This document shows, in pieces, positions 43,188-55,402 of a stretch of 64,000 bases of DNA. The stretch is from Ferrovibrio sp. GTDB lineage: Bacteria > Pseudomonadota > Alphaproteobacteria > Ferrovibrionales > Ferrovibrionaceae. The stretch is taken from the NCBI GenBank assembly GCA_017991315.1, contig JAGOQS010000001.1, positions 744,001-808,000 on the forward strand, read 5' to 3'. The notes under the pieces are model-generated. The model did no database searches. It had not been told where the DNA came from and was given only the letters and a program-made list of their open reading frames with translations. A program made the translations under genes and the position numbers. The first letter of the stretch is position 1, and the number at the start of each line of letters is the position of its first letter.

Positions 43188-45092
43188 TTAGAAAGCGAGC
43201 GCGCGCTGGCGGGCGGCAGCGTTCACCGTCACGCCAAGACTGGCTTCAATCTGCTTGCGGTAACGCTCTTCAAGTTCGCCAACCAGGCCCTGGGCAAGCT
43301 GCTGGCCAGTGCGATCACGCTGCGCCGCCATGGCTGCGATATCCGCCGGTACGATGCGGCTGAGCCGCGCCACGATCACATCGCCACCCGAACTTGCCGG
43401 GCCGACGGCCACTTCGCCGGGCTGCTTGGAGGAGAACAGCAGGCTCACCACTGTGGGCGACAAGGCACGGTCGGCGGGCTGGCCGCCACGGCTCAAGGGC
43501 GGCGTGGTCTGCACCACCAGGTTAAGCGCCTGGGCTTCCTTCAGCAGGTCGCCGCCGGCGCGCAGCCGCTCGGCGATCTGCAGCGCAAGCTGGTCGGCGG
43601 CCTTGCCGCGTTTGGCGGCAGTCACGGCGGCGGCGGCTTCATCGCGCACCTCCGCCAGCGGCTTCACCGCCGCAGGCTTCACGGCGGTCACCTGCAGCAA
43701 CTGGAAGCCGCCGTCATTCTGGTCGAGGATCAGCGGATCGACCTTCTCGGCAAGCTGGAAGGCTTCGGTGATGAAAGCCGGCTGAGTCTGCGGCAGGGTT
43801 TCCACCGGTTTGCCGGCGGCATCGCTGCCGCGCGCATCCAGCCCGGCCTGGGTCGAAACCGCGATCTTGTGCGTTTTGGCGATATCAGCCAGCGGCATGC
43901 CGCCGGCGATCATATCTTCCACCTGCGGGCGCAGCTTCATCAGCGCATCGCCGGCCTTGTGCAGCGCCACCTGCTGGCGCAGTTGCTCCTTCACCTCGGC
44001 AAGCGTGGTGGTCTTGCCCGGCTGAATCTGCGTGACGCGCAGCAGATGCCAGCCGAAGGCGCTCTTCACCGGCTCGGCAACACCGGGCTGGGCTAGGGCG
44101 AAGACCGGCGCGGAAAGATCCGGCGGCAGTTGTTCCTTCTGCACCAGGCCGAGCGAGACGTCGGTTTCTTTAAGCTGGCGCGTGCGCTGCGCCATGGCGA
44201 GGAAATCCTCGCCGCCCAGCACCGCCTGGCGCGCTGCCTTGGCATCGTCTTCGGTGTTGAACACCACCTGCTGCACCTGGCGCCGCTCAGGCTCGATGTA
44301 GTTGCCCTTGTGCGCCTCATATTCCTCGGCGATTTCCTCGTCGCTCACCGCGATCTCAGCCGCCAGCGCGGCCGGGGTGAAGGCAACCCAGGCGATGTCA
44401 CGTCGCTCCGGCGTGGTGAAGCGCGGCGCGTTGGCCTTGTAGAATTCCTCGATCTCGGCATCGGTGGGCGCCGCCGGGGCCGGCAGCTTGGCGGCTTCCA
44501 GGCGGATGTAATCCGCGGCGCGAGTTTCCAGGCGATAGGCCAGCACGCTGTCCACGGCGAGGACGGGCATGGTCTCGACACCGGAGAGCAGGCTGCCGAG
44601 CAACTGCTCGCGCAGCAGGTCGCGGCGCACCAGTTCCACCAGCATGGCTTCGGAATAGCCTTCGTTGCGCAGGAAGGTCTCGTAGCGCAGGCGGTCGAAC
44701 TGGCCGTTCGTGCCCTTGAAGGTATCGGCGCGGGTGATGTAGTCGCGCACCACGCCCGACGTGGCGGCCAGGCCCTGCTTCAGCGCCTGCTGCTCATAGG
44801 CGCGGGCGGCGATCAGGCCGTTCAGCACGCTCTCATCGAGGCCGAATTGCTGCATCTGTTCCCGGGTCATCACGGTGCCGATGCGGCGGGAAAGCTGCTG
44901 GCCCTCGCGGCGCAGGGCATCGGAGAATTCCGCGGCGGAAATCTCCTGACGACCGATTTTGGCTACCGCCGGGATCGAATTGGAGCTACGGACATAGTCG
45001 CCGATACCCCAGGCGCCGAAGCTGACCACCAGCAGCAGCATGAGAATCTTCGCAACCCAGGAACCCGCGCCTTTGCGCATCTGTGCAAGCAT
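43188..45092 (-). CDS. ppiD: SurA N-terminal/PpiD-type peptidyl-prolyl isomerase
   Basis: The 634-residue protein is a membrane-anchored periplasmic chaperone with a single N-terminal helix (about 14-33), a SurA-like N domain (about 35-200) and a parvulin-type rotamase domain (about 265-360), followed by a long C-terminal region. The rotamase segment contains ALGGEDFLAMAQRTRQ and GWHLLRVTQIQPGKTTTLAEV as in parvulins. It helps fold exported proteins near the Sec channel. The gene diverges from tpiA and precedes trpE. Name and role follow the family; activity of the parvulin domain is uncertain in PpiD homologues. Confidence 0.85.
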   Translation of the reverse strand: MLAQMRKGAGSWVAKILMLLLVVSFGAWGIGDYVRSSNSIPAVAKIGRQEISAAEFSDALRREGQQLSRRIGTVMTREQMQQFGLDESVLNGLIAARAYEQQALKQGLAATSGVVRDYITRADTFKGTNGQFDRLRYETFLRNEGYSEAMLVELVRRDLLREQLLGSLLSGVETMPVLAVDSVLAYRLETRAADYIRLEAAKLPAPAAPTDAEIEEFYKANAPRFTTPERRDIAWVAFTPAALAAEIAVSDEEIAEEYEAHKGNYIEPERRQVQQVVFNTEDDAKAARQAVLGGEDFLAMAQRTRQLKETDVSLGLVQKEQLPPDLSAPVFALAQPGVAEPVKSAFGWHLLRVTQIQPGKTTTLAEVKEQLRQQVALHKAGDALMKLRPQVEDMIAGGMPLADIAKTHKIAVSTQAGLDARGSDAAGKPVETLPQTQPAFITEAFQLAEKVDPLILDQNDGGFQLLQVTAVKPAAVKPLAEVRDEAAAAVTAAKRGKAADQLALQIAERLRAGGDLLKEAQALNLVVQTTPPLSRGGQPADRALSPTVVSLLFSSKQPGEVAVGPASSGGDVIVARLSRIVPADIAAMAAQRDRTGQQLAQGLVGELEERYRKQIEASLGVTVNAAARQRALAF

Positions 45093-45228
45093 GTACCACC
45101 CGAAACGTGGGAAATTAAAAGTCGCGGGATACTAAAGTGTGGGGAGGGGCGGGGCAAGCCATGCGGCCTTTGCCTTTTGCCCGGAAGATGCTAGAGAAAC
45201 GCGGTTTTTTTGAGCAGGAGTGGGTCAG

Positions 45229-45984
45229 ATGAGCCAGGCGCGGAAGCCCCTGATTGCCGGCAATTGGAAGATGAACGGCGCCCTGGCGGCGGCCGAGGCC
45301 GAGGCGCGTGCGCTGGCCGCCCGGGTCGGGGCTGAAAAGCCGGCCGCCGAGCTAGCTTTGTGCCCACCGGCGACGCTGATTGCCGCGCTTTCCGGCTGGC
45401 TTTCGGGCAGCGGCATCGCGGTCGGCGGCCAGGATTGCCATGCCAAGGCCAGCGGCGCCCATACCGGCGATATTGCCGCCGAGATGCTCAAAGAGGCGGG
45501 TGCCAGCATGGTGATCGTCGGCCATTCCGAGCGCCGCACCGATCATGGCGAGACCGATGCCGCCGTGAAGGCCAAGGCCGCCGCCGCGCACCGCGCCGGC
45601 CTGATTGCCATCGTCTGCTTAGGCGAGACCCTGGCGCAGCGCGATGGTGGCGAGACGTTGAAGGTTGTGGCCGGCCAGTTGCGCGGTTCGCTGCCCGACG
45701 ATGCCAGCGCCGCCAACACCGTGATCGCCTATGAACCGGTCTGGGCCATCGGCACCGGCCGCACGCCGACCCTGGAGCAGGTGGCCGAAGTGCATGCCCT
45801 GATCCGCCAGGAATTGCGCGCGCGGTTCGATGACGGCGCCGGGTTCCGCATCCTGTATGGTGGCTCGGTGAAGCCGGATAACGCCAAGGCGCTGATGGCG
45901 GTGGCCGATGTGGACGGCGCGCTGGTTGGCGGCGCCAGCCTCAAGGCCGCCGATTTCTGGCCGATTGTGGCGGCGAAAGGCTGA
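45229..45984 (+). CDS. tpiA: triosephosphate isomerase
   Basis: The 251-residue TIM barrel interconverts dihydroxyacetone phosphate and glyceraldehyde 3-phosphate. It has the catalytic residues in GNWKMNG (Lys), VIVGHSERR (His, residue about 97) and [11 protein letters not shown] (Glu). ATG 45229 is used with AGGAG eight bases upstream; an upstream GTG at 45220 has no better support. Divergent from ppiD and followed after 5 bases by the lysine-aminomutase-like gene. Part of the conserved alphaproteobacterial block tpiA-secG-pyrG-kdsA-eno. Confidence 0.96.
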   Translation: MSQARKPLIAGNWKMNGALAAAEAEARALAARVGAEKPAAELALCPPATLIAALSGWLSGSGIAVGGQDCHAKASGAHTGDIAAEMLKEAGASMVIVGHSERRTDHGETDAAVKAKAAAAHRAGLIAIVCLGETLAQRDGGETLKVVAGQLRGSLPDDASAANTVIAYEPVWAIGTGRTPTLEQVAEVHALIRQELRARFDDGAGFRILYGGSVKPDNAKALMAVADVDGALVGGASLKAADFWPIVAAKG

Positions 45985-45989
45985 GCGAA

Positions 45990-47066
45990 TTGGGCGCGCA
46001 CGAACTCGACAGCAATTCCGACCTGGCCGCGCTGAAGCGCGTGACCGAGCGGTTTGCCGTCGCCGTGACGCCTCATATCCGCGCCCTGATCAATCCCAGC
46101 GACCACAGCGATCCCATCGCGCGGCAATTCGATCCCAGCATCGAAGAACTGCACGAAGCGCCGGAAGAACTCAGCGATCCGATTGGCGATGCAACGCATT
46201 CGCCGCTGCCCGGCATCGTGCACCGCTATCCTGACCGGCTGCTGCTCAAGTTAGTGAATGTCTGCCCGGTCTATTGCCGCTTCTGTTTCCGCCGCGAGAC
46301 AGTCGGCCCCGGCAACCAGGGCCTCACCGGCGATGAACTTGACGCAGCGCTGAACTACATCGCCACGCGGCAGGAGATTTTTGAGGTCATCCTCACCGGC
46401 GGTGACCCGCTGATCCTTTCGGCGCGGCGGCTGGGCGAGGTGATCGCGCGGCTGAATGCCATCCCGCATCTCGGCATTATCCGCATTCACACGCGCGTGC
46501 CCGTGGTCGATCCCGGCCGCATCACGCCGGAACTGGTGGAAGCACTGCGCGGCCCGAAGCCGGTTTATGTGGTGGTGCATGCCAATCATGCGCGGGAATT
46601 CTCAGCCGAGGCGCGGCAGGCCTGCGCGCTGCTGGCCGATGGCGGCCTGCCGCTCTTGGGCCAGAGCGTGCTGCTGCGCGGCGTGAATGACAGTGAGGCG
46701 GCGCTTTCTGCCCTGTTCCGCGCCATGCTCACCGCGCGGGTGAAGCCCTACCACCTGAACCATCTCGACCGCGCCCGGGGCACCAGCCATTTCCGGGTGC
46801 CGCTGGAAGCGGGGCAGGCGCTGATGGCGCGGCTGCGTGGCCGGCTTTCCGGCCTGGCACAGCCGACCTATATCCTTGATATCCCTGGCGGGCACGGCAA
46901 GGTGCCGGTCGGGCCGCTCTATGCGGAAAAGGCCGAAAACGGCGAATGGCGGGTCACAGATCCCTGGGGCTGCGTCCATGCTTATGGCGAGGGGGCTTCC
47001 CCACAGGCGGCGGCTGGTGTAAAAGCCCCGCCGGAACGGCCTCTTGCCGGGGCCGATGCGGAGTAG
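45990..47066 (+). CDS. lysine-2,3-aminomutase/EpmB-like radical SAM protein
   Basis: A 358-residue radical SAM, PLP-dependent enzyme of the KamA family. The cluster motif is CPVYCRFCF (Cys92, Cys96, Cys99) and the PLP lysine lies in IPGGHGK (Lys304). The length is close to EpmB (about 340), which makes beta-lysine for modifying elongation factor P, and shorter than catabolic lysine aminomutase (about 415). No efp or epmA gene is in the window, so the choice between the two roles is open. The start is an unusual TTG at 45990, 5 bases after tpiA, with GAAAGG inside the tpiA end. Confidence 0.83.
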   Translation: MGAHELDSNSDLAALKRVTERFAVAVTPHIRALINPSDHSDPIARQFDPSIEELHEAPEELSDPIGDATHSPLPGIVHRYPDRLLLKLVNVCPVYCRFCFRRETVGPGNQGLTGDELDAALNYIATRQEIFEVILTGGDPLILSARRLGEVIARLNAIPHLGIIRIHTRVPVVDPGRITPELVEALRGPKPVYVVVHANHAREFSAEARQACALLADGGLPLLGQSVLLRGVNDSEAALSALFRAMLTARVKPYHLNHLDRARGTSHFRVPLEAGQALMARLRGRLSGLAQPTYILDIPGGHGKVPVGPLYAEKAENGEWRVTDPWGCVHAYGEGASPQAAAGVKAPPERPLAGADAE

Positions 47067-47072
47067 GACGAG

Positions 47073-47390
47073 ATGATTACCTTTATCCTGGTGGTGCACC
47101 TGTTGCTGGCCGTGGCGCTGATCGGCGTCATTCTCGTGCAGCGTTCCGAAGGCGGCGCGCTGGGCATCGGCGGCGGCGGTGGCGGCAGCCTGTTCTCGAC
47201 CCGCGGCCAGGCCAATCTGCTCACCCGCACCACGGCGATCCTGGCCACCTGCTTCATCGGCACCAGCATCATCCTGGCGATTCTCGCCGGCGGCCCGTCG
47301 CGCTCGCGCTCGATTCTCGACCAGCCGGGCACCTCGGCTCCGGCCGCGCCCGCCCAGCCGACCCGTCCGGCCGTTCCGCTCTCTCAGTAA
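47073..47390 (+). CDS. secG: protein translocase subunit SecG
   Basis: A 105-residue inner-membrane protein with two helices (about residues 2-20 and 53-72) that assists SecYE. The glycine-rich GALGIGGGGGGSLFSTRGQANLLTR segment between the helices is characteristic. The C-terminal 30 residues are Pro/Ala-rich. It starts 6 bases after the aminomutase-like gene. Place between tpiA and pyrG is the normal order in alphaproteobacteria. Confidence 0.93.
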   Translation: MITFILVVHLLLAVALIGVILVQRSEGGALGIGGGGGGSLFSTRGQANLLTRTTAILATCFIGTSIILAILAGGPSRSRSILDQPGTSAPAAPAQPTRPAVPLSQ

Positions 47391-47411
47391 GTGATTGAGA
47401 AAGCAGCTTAA

Positions 47412-49124
<1,713 letters not shown>

Positions 49125-49152
49125 TGGCCGGGCTTGGGTGTAGACTGACGGC

Positions 49153-50001
49153 ATGACCAAAGACGAAAACCTGCCCCCCATCCGCCACGTTCAGGTTGGC
49201 GAATTCAAGATCGGCAACGACCTGCCGCTGGTGCTGATTGCCGGTCCCTGCGCCATGGAAAGCCGCATGCATGCGCTGGACATGGCCGGGTCGTTGAAGG
49301 ACCTCACCGACAAGCTCGGCATCAACCTGATCTACAAGTCGTCTTTTGATAAGGCGAACCGTTCCTCGATCCGTTCCAACCGTGGCCTCGGCCTGGAAGC
49401 TGCGCTGCCGATCTTTCAGGAAATTCGCGACACGCTGGGTCTTGCCGTCATCACCGATGTGCATGCGCCGGAGCAATGCGCGCAGCTCGCCGATAGCGTC
49501 GACCTGCTGCAGATCCCGGCCTTCCTCTGCCGCCAGACCGACCTGCTGGTCGCGGCGGCGCAGACCGGTCTGCCGGTGAATGTGAAGAAGGGCCAGTTCC
49601 TGGCGCCGTGGGACATGAAGAACATCGTCGAGAAGTTCGACCATGTCGGCAATCCCAACGTGATGCTCTGCGAGCGCGGCGTGTCGTTTGGCTATAACAC
49701 CCTGGTCAACGACATGCGGGCTTTGCCGATCATGGCCGAGACCGGCTGCCCGGTGGTGTTTGACGCCACCCACTCGGTGCAGCAGCCGGGTGGGCGAGGC
49801 ACCACTTCGGGCGGCGACCGCCGCTTCGTGCCGGTGCTGGCGCGCGGTGCCGTGGCCATTGGCGTGGCGGCCGTGTTCATGGAAACCCACAAGGACCCGG
49901 ACAGCGCGCCGTCCGACGGCCCCAACATGGTACCGTTCGACCAGATGGAACTGGTGCTCGAGCAACTGCTCGAATTCGACCATCTGGCCAAGGCTTACTG
50001 A
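49153..50001 (+). CDS. kdsA: 3-deoxy-8-phosphooctulonate (KDO-8-P) synthase
   Basis: The 282-residue enzyme joins arabinose 5-phosphate and phosphoenolpyruvate to form KDO-8-P for lipopolysaccharide inner core. Typical segments include [51 protein letters not shown] and [12 protein letters not shown]. It confirms a Gram-negative outer membrane with KDO. The gene ends with a seven-base overlap against the end of the convergent thioesterase gene. Confidence 0.96.
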   Translation: MTKDENLPPIRHVQVGEFKIGNDLPLVLIAGPCAMESRMHALDMAGSLKDLTDKLGINLIYKSSFDKANRSSIRSNRGLGLEAALPIFQEIRDTLGLAVITDVHAPEQCAQLADSVDLLQIPAFLCRQTDLLVAAAQTGLPVNVKKGQFLAPWDMKNIVEKFDHVGNPNVMLCERGVSFGYNTLVNDMRALPIMAETGCPVVFDATHSVQQPGGRGTTSGGDRRFVPVLARGAVAIGVAAVFMETHKDPDSAPSDGPNMVPFDQMELVLEQLLEFDHLAKAY

Positions 50002-50453
50002 GCTTCCTCATAGATTGGTTTCAGCATTGCGGTGGCGCTGGCATGGACGGCGCTGCCATCGCGCAGTTCCGCTTGCAGGAAAGCGAATTGCCGCGTTGTC
50101 CGCGTTGCCCAGGCATGGAAGGCGAGCGCGGGGCTGAGCCGCGCCAGGGAGAGGAATTGCACCGATAACGCCAGGGTGACGACGGTTTGGGTCGGGTAAT
50201 GCCCCAGGCAGCACAGCACCACGGCGGCATCGAAGCCGGCGGCAATGACACCGCCATTGAGCGCCGCCGCGCTGCCGCCGCCGCCAATCGCTCCCTTGGG
50301 CAACGCCGCGAAGCGCACCACGCCCTGGCCGTTTTCCTCCAGTGACCCGTGTAAGCCGAACCACTCGATCTCCGTCCGCCGGTTGAACTGGCCGAGGGCG
50401 AGGCGGCGGGCATCCGGCGCGACGCGGAAGGGGGCGGCGGTGAGGGCGGTCAT
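49995..50453 (-). CDS. PaaI-like hotdog-fold thioesterase
   Basis: A 152-residue hotdog-domain protein like the PaaI/acyl-CoA thioesterase group. The central [13 protein letters not shown] and the following [15 protein letters not shown] match the fold; in this family an Asp or Glu on the central helix activates water for thioester cleavage. The acyl group is unknown. It diverges from a TetR-type repressor across a palindromic promoter region, so it is probably the repressor's target. Its end overlaps the kdsA stop region. Confidence 0.78.
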   Translation of the reverse strand: MTALTAAPFRVAPDARRLALGQFNRRTEIEWFGLHGSLEENGQGVVRFAALPKGAIGGGGSAAALNGGVIAAGFDAAVVLCCLGHYPTQTVVTLALSVQFLSLARLSPALAFHAWATRTTRQFAFLQAELRDGSAVHASATAMLKPIYEEAQ

Positions 50454-50466
50454 GGTGGCTCCCCAG

Positions 50467-50505
50467 TTCTATGGCGTTTGACATAGTATGTTGATCACCA
50501 TAGAA
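50467..50505. promoter_or_regulatory. nested palindromic operator over the tetR promoter
   Basis: Two inverted repeats share the centre 50486: outer arms TTCTATGG (50467-50474) and CCATAGAA (50498-50505), and an inner ACATA-G-TATGT (50481-50491). They cover the -35 and -10 elements of a promoter that serves the TetR-type gene. A TetR dimer or pair of dimers binding here could control both divergent genes. Confidence 0.65.
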
Positions 50506-50506
50506 T
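50478..50506 (+). promoter_or_regulatory. sigma-70 promoter of the tetR-type gene
   Basis: TTGACA (50478-50483, perfect) is followed after 17 bases by TAGAAT (50501-50506, five of six). It is among the best consensus promoters I see in the window and lies about 40 bases ahead of the gene start at 50545. Confidence 0.75.
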
Positions 50507-50544
50507 CGGCCGCAGCCAATCGCAACAGGATTTCAACCCGCCCC

Positions 50545-52510
<1,966 letters not shown>

Positions 52511-52511
<1 letters not shown>

Positions 52512-52858
52512 TGCCGATGCGCGCCGCCGCCGCTTTTCTCTTCTTCGCGGCGGCGGCGCTCTCTGCCTTGCCGGCGCGTGCCCAGGGCATCGACCTCGCC
52601 GGCCGCTGGGCTTCGAGCCAGGGGCAATGCGACCTGGAATTCATCGCCTTCGAACGCGATGGCAATTTCCGCTCGCAGTTGGAAGAAGAACCGCGCGAAG
52701 GCACCTGGAAGCTGGCGCGTGATCGCGTCACGCTGATCGCCAACGACGAGCCGGATCGGCCCTGGACGCTGCATATCCTGGATTACACCGCGAACCGCCT
52801 GGTGGTGCTGGACGAAGCCATCGAGAGCGACCGCCGCTTGCAGCGCTGCCGCCAGTAA
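52511..52858 (+). CDS. small secreted protein of unknown function
   Basis: A 115-residue protein with a signal peptide (about 1-24, ending PARAQG) and a mature part of about 90 residues that begins IDLAGRWASSQGQCDLEF and contains two cysteines that could form a disulfide (in GQCDLEF and RLQRCRQ). The alternating pattern GNFRSQLEEEPREGTWKLARDRVTLIA suggests a small lipocalin-like or META-like beta-barrel. Its ATG overlaps the eno stop by one base, so it is probably translated by coupling. I do not recognise the family. Confidence 0.72.
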
Positions 52859-52861
52859 ATT

Positions 52862-53770
52862 TCACCCCGGCACGAAATGCGGGATCACCTGGCCGGTAGC
52901 CGGGTCGTGAATGCCGAGGCCTGAAGGCCTTGAAGCGATCATCCATACACCGAGGATCGGGCCGCCGATAGGTGGCGGCGCGAGCAGGGCTTCCTCGCCA
53001 TGGCGGCGGCGCAGCCAGGGCAGGAAGGCCGGGCTGGCCAGCAGCGCCTTCCAGGCCGGCTCGATCACCCGCACGCCGCTCGGTCGCAGCAGGTTGGCGA
53101 CGCGCAGATCCTGCCATGGCCGCTGCACGCAGAGCCGCGTGATCGGCCGGCGCCATTGATCGAGCAGGCGGCGGCCATTCCAGATCAACTGCTCGGCGGC
53201 AATTGCCACCGCCTCGACCCCGCCTTGCAAGGCGGTCTCGCGCAGATAGGTCAGCACCATCTGCTCGCCGGGTGCCGCTTCCAGGAAATGCACGCGGTGA
53301 CCATAGAGGCCGAAATGCCGCCAGGCCTGCACCAGGGTCTCATGGATATGATTGAACTGGCGGTCATCCGGGCGATGCCAATCGCGCCATTCCGCCTGCA
53401 GCACGCCGGCCTGCAGCAGGCCGTGCGGCGTGAGCGCATCGAGATCATACAGGCGCGGCACGCCATCGGCGGTCAGCACGAAGTCGATGCGGCTGATCAG
53501 GTTCTTGTCCTGCCGGCCCCAGCTTTCAGCAGCCATGGCGAGGCCAGTCTGGTCGAGCCCGAATTCCGCCGGCACGCCGCCCGCCAGCAGCGCGGCCACG
53601 GCTTCGAGCGTGAGTTCCTCGACATGGGCCGCCGCCGCTTCCAAGTGGTCGATCTCGGCAGGGCTCAGGCTGTAGGCATCACTGCCAGCCGTCGAATCGG
53701 AATCGGCAAGGCCGAGCACGGCCTGATGGCTCGGCCAATCGGGGTGCGGCGGGGTCTCGGCGCGGCGCAT
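52862..53770 (-). CDS. glutathionylspermidine synthase-like protein lacking an ATP-grasp segment
   Basis: A 302-residue protein that resembles the C-N ligase of glutathionylspermidine synthase (GSP_synth family, about 385 residues). Family-like landmarks are present: LYDLDALTPHGLLQAGVLQAEW (like the usual YNADTPT... block), RQFNHIHETLVQAW, VIEPAWKALLASPAFLPWL and the C-terminal ILGVWMIASRPSGLGIHD and IPHFVPG. Between PAFLPWLRRRHGEEALLAP and GGPILGVWMI the KPLLxREGANV-type ATP-binding region of the family is missing, roughly 60-80 residues. So the protein probably lost ligase activity or uses another function. Its start lacks a clear ribosome site, and it converges on the small secreted protein gene. 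Confidence 0.7.
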   Translation of the reverse strand: MRRAETPPHPDWPSHQAVLGLADSDSTAGSDAYSLSPAEIDHLEAAAAHVEELTLEAVAALLAGGVPAEFGLDQTGLAMAAESWGRQDKNLISRIDFVLTADGVPRLYDLDALTPHGLLQAGVLQAEWRDWHRPDDRQFNHIHETLVQAWRHFGLYGHRVHFLEAAPGEQMVLTYLRETALQGGVEAVAIAAEQLIWNGRRLLDQWRRPITRLCVQRPWQDLRVANLLRPSGVRVIEPAWKALLASPAFLPWLRRRHGEEALLAPPPIGGPILGVWMIASRPSGLGIHDPATGQVIPHFVPG

Positions 53771-53936
53771 GGTGTGAGCATATTCGGGTCACGCAGGTTG
53801 CAAAAGCGCAATTGCCGGCACGCCCAGGATTCAAAGCCGTTAGAATCAGGCTAAGGCTTTGACTCTCTGGCTAGAATCGCCGCCGATCACGGTTTTGTTG
53901 TTGACCCGGCGACTCGGATGTGATTCGATTCAAGGC

Positions 53937-54248
53937 ATGGGAGCCCTGCGCGAGATCAAACGTCACTCACTGGCCGCCATCGTGCCGGTGATCTGCTTCG
54001 CCACCATCGCCTATTTCGGCTATCACGCCGTGGAGGGCGAGCATGGGCTGAATGCCTATACCCGCCTCTCGGTGCAGATTCACGACACCAAGGCCGCCCT
54101 GGCCGAGATCACCGCCGAGCGTAGGCAGATTGAGCGCCGCGTCACCCTGCTGCGGGCCAGCGGCCTGGATGCAGACATGCTGGAAGAGCAGGCGCACCGC
54201 TCGCTCGGTCTACTGATGAACCGCGAATTGGTAATTCTCGGACGTTGA
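53937..54248 (+). CDS. ftsB: cell division protein FtsB/DivIC-like septum formation initiator
   Basis: A 103-residue protein with a membrane helix (about 12-30) and a following coiled coil (about 42-75: KAALAEITAERRQIERRVTLL) ending with EEQAHRSLGLLMNRELVIL, the layout of FtsB. It joins FtsL and FtsQ in the division complex. ATG 53937 is taken; the frame is open upstream to 53859 but has no signature there. In alphaproteobacteria ftsB lies between eno and pdhA, which confirms the name. Confidence 0.87.
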   Translation: MGALREIKRHSLAAIVPVICFATIAYFGYHAVEGEHGLNAYTRLSVQIHDTKAALAEITAERRQIERRVTLLRASGLDADMLEEQAHRSLGLLMNRELVILGR

Positions 54249-54280
54249 CACCCCAGCTTTCAGACCGAAAATTTCGCCAC

Positions 54281-54327
54281 TTAACTGAAATTTGGTTAAA
54301 TACCAAAAAGTCCTTGTTTTAACTGAA
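54281..54327. promoter_or_regulatory. AT-rich direct repeats before pdhA
   Basis: TTAACTGAA occurs at 54281-54289 and again at 54319-54327, within an unusually AT-rich stretch of the 130-base spacer between ftsB and pdhA. The spacing suggests regulator binding or a promoter for the pdh operon, but I could not fix -35 and -10 elements. Confidence 0.35.
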
Positions 54328-54378
54328 TTTATCGCCATCCTGGCTCCCGGTTTAAGACATTTCCCGGGAGGAAATCCG

Positions 54379-55380
54379 ATGGCGAAAAGCCCGAGCAAGG
54401 CCGCTGCGCCCAAGCTGCCCGATGCCGACACGCTGCTTGGCTATTACCGCGACATGCTGCTGATCCGCCGCTTCGAGGAGAAGGCCGGCCAGCTTTACGG
54501 CATGGGCCTGATCGGCGGTTTCTGCCACCTCTATATCGGCCAGGAAGCGGTGGTTGTGGGCCTGCAGGCCTGCTCCAAGCAGGGCGATGCCGTGATCACC
54601 TCCTACCGCGACCACGGCCATATGCTGGCCTGCGGCATGGACCCGGGCGGCGTGATGGCCGAGCTTACGGGCCGCATCGGCGGCTATTCCAAGGGCAAGG
54701 GCGGCTCGATGCACATGTTCAGCCGCGAGAAGAATTTCTACGGCGGCCACGGCATCGTTGGCGCCCAGGTGCCGCTCGGCACCGGCTTGGCCTTCGCGCA
54801 GAAGTACAACAACACCGACAATGTCACCTTCTGCTATTTCGGCGACGGTTCGGCCAACCAGGGCCAGGTCTATGAGAGCTTCAACATGGCCGAGCTCTGG
54901 AACCTGCCGGTCGTCTATGTGATCGAGAATAACCAGTATGCCATGGGCACCGCTGTTGCCCGCGCCTCGGCGCAGCCGGCGCTGTATAAGCGCGGTGAAA
55001 GCTTCGGCGTGCCGGGCCGCCAGGTGGATGGCATGAATGTGCTGAGCGTGCGCGAGGCCGGTGCCGAAGCCGTGGCGCAATGCCGCGCCGGCAAGGGCCC
55101 GGTGATCCTGGAAATGATGACCTACCGCTATCGCGGCCATTCGATGTCGGACCCGGCGAAGTATCGCTCGAAGGAAGAAGTGAACAAGATGCGTGCCGAG
55201 CATGATCCGATCGATCAGGTGCGCCAGATGCTGCTCGACAACAAGCTTTGCGACGAGGATGCGCTCAAGGCCATCGACAAGGAAGTGAAGGAAGTGGTGC
55301 AGAAGGCTGCCGATTTCAGCCAGAGCAGCCCCGAGCCCGATCCGTCGGAACTCTGGACTGACATCACGGTAGAAGCCTGA
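54379..55380 (+). CDS. pdhA: pyruvate dehydrogenase E1 component, alpha subunit
   Basis: The 333-residue thiamine diphosphate enzyme decarboxylates pyruvate as an alpha2beta2 tetramer with PdhB. The TPP motif runs from [22 protein letters not shown] to VIENN. Other landmarks are [11 protein letters not shown] and [20 protein letters not shown], the equivalent of the phosphorylation loop in mitochondria. ATG 54379 is preceded by GGGAGGAAA. It is the first gene of the pdh-lpd-lipA series. Confidence 0.96.
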   Translation: MAKSPSKAAAPKLPDADTLLGYYRDMLLIRRFEEKAGQLYGMGLIGGFCHLYIGQEAVVVGLQACSKQGDAVITSYRDHGHMLACGMDPGGVMAELTGRIGGYSKGKGGSMHMFSREKNFYGGHGIVGAQVPLGTGLAFAQKYNNTDNVTFCYFGDGSANQGQVYESFNMAELWNLPVVYVIENNQYAMGTAVARASAQPALYKRGESFGVPGRQVDGMNVLSVREAGAEAVAQCRAGKGPVILEMMTYRYRGHSMSDPAKYRSKEEVNKMRAEHDPIDQVRQMLLDNKLCDEDALKAIDKEVKEVVQKAADFSQSSPEPDPSELWTDITVEA

Positions 55381-55402
55381 AGCCGGGAAGGGGACGCAGA
55401 CC

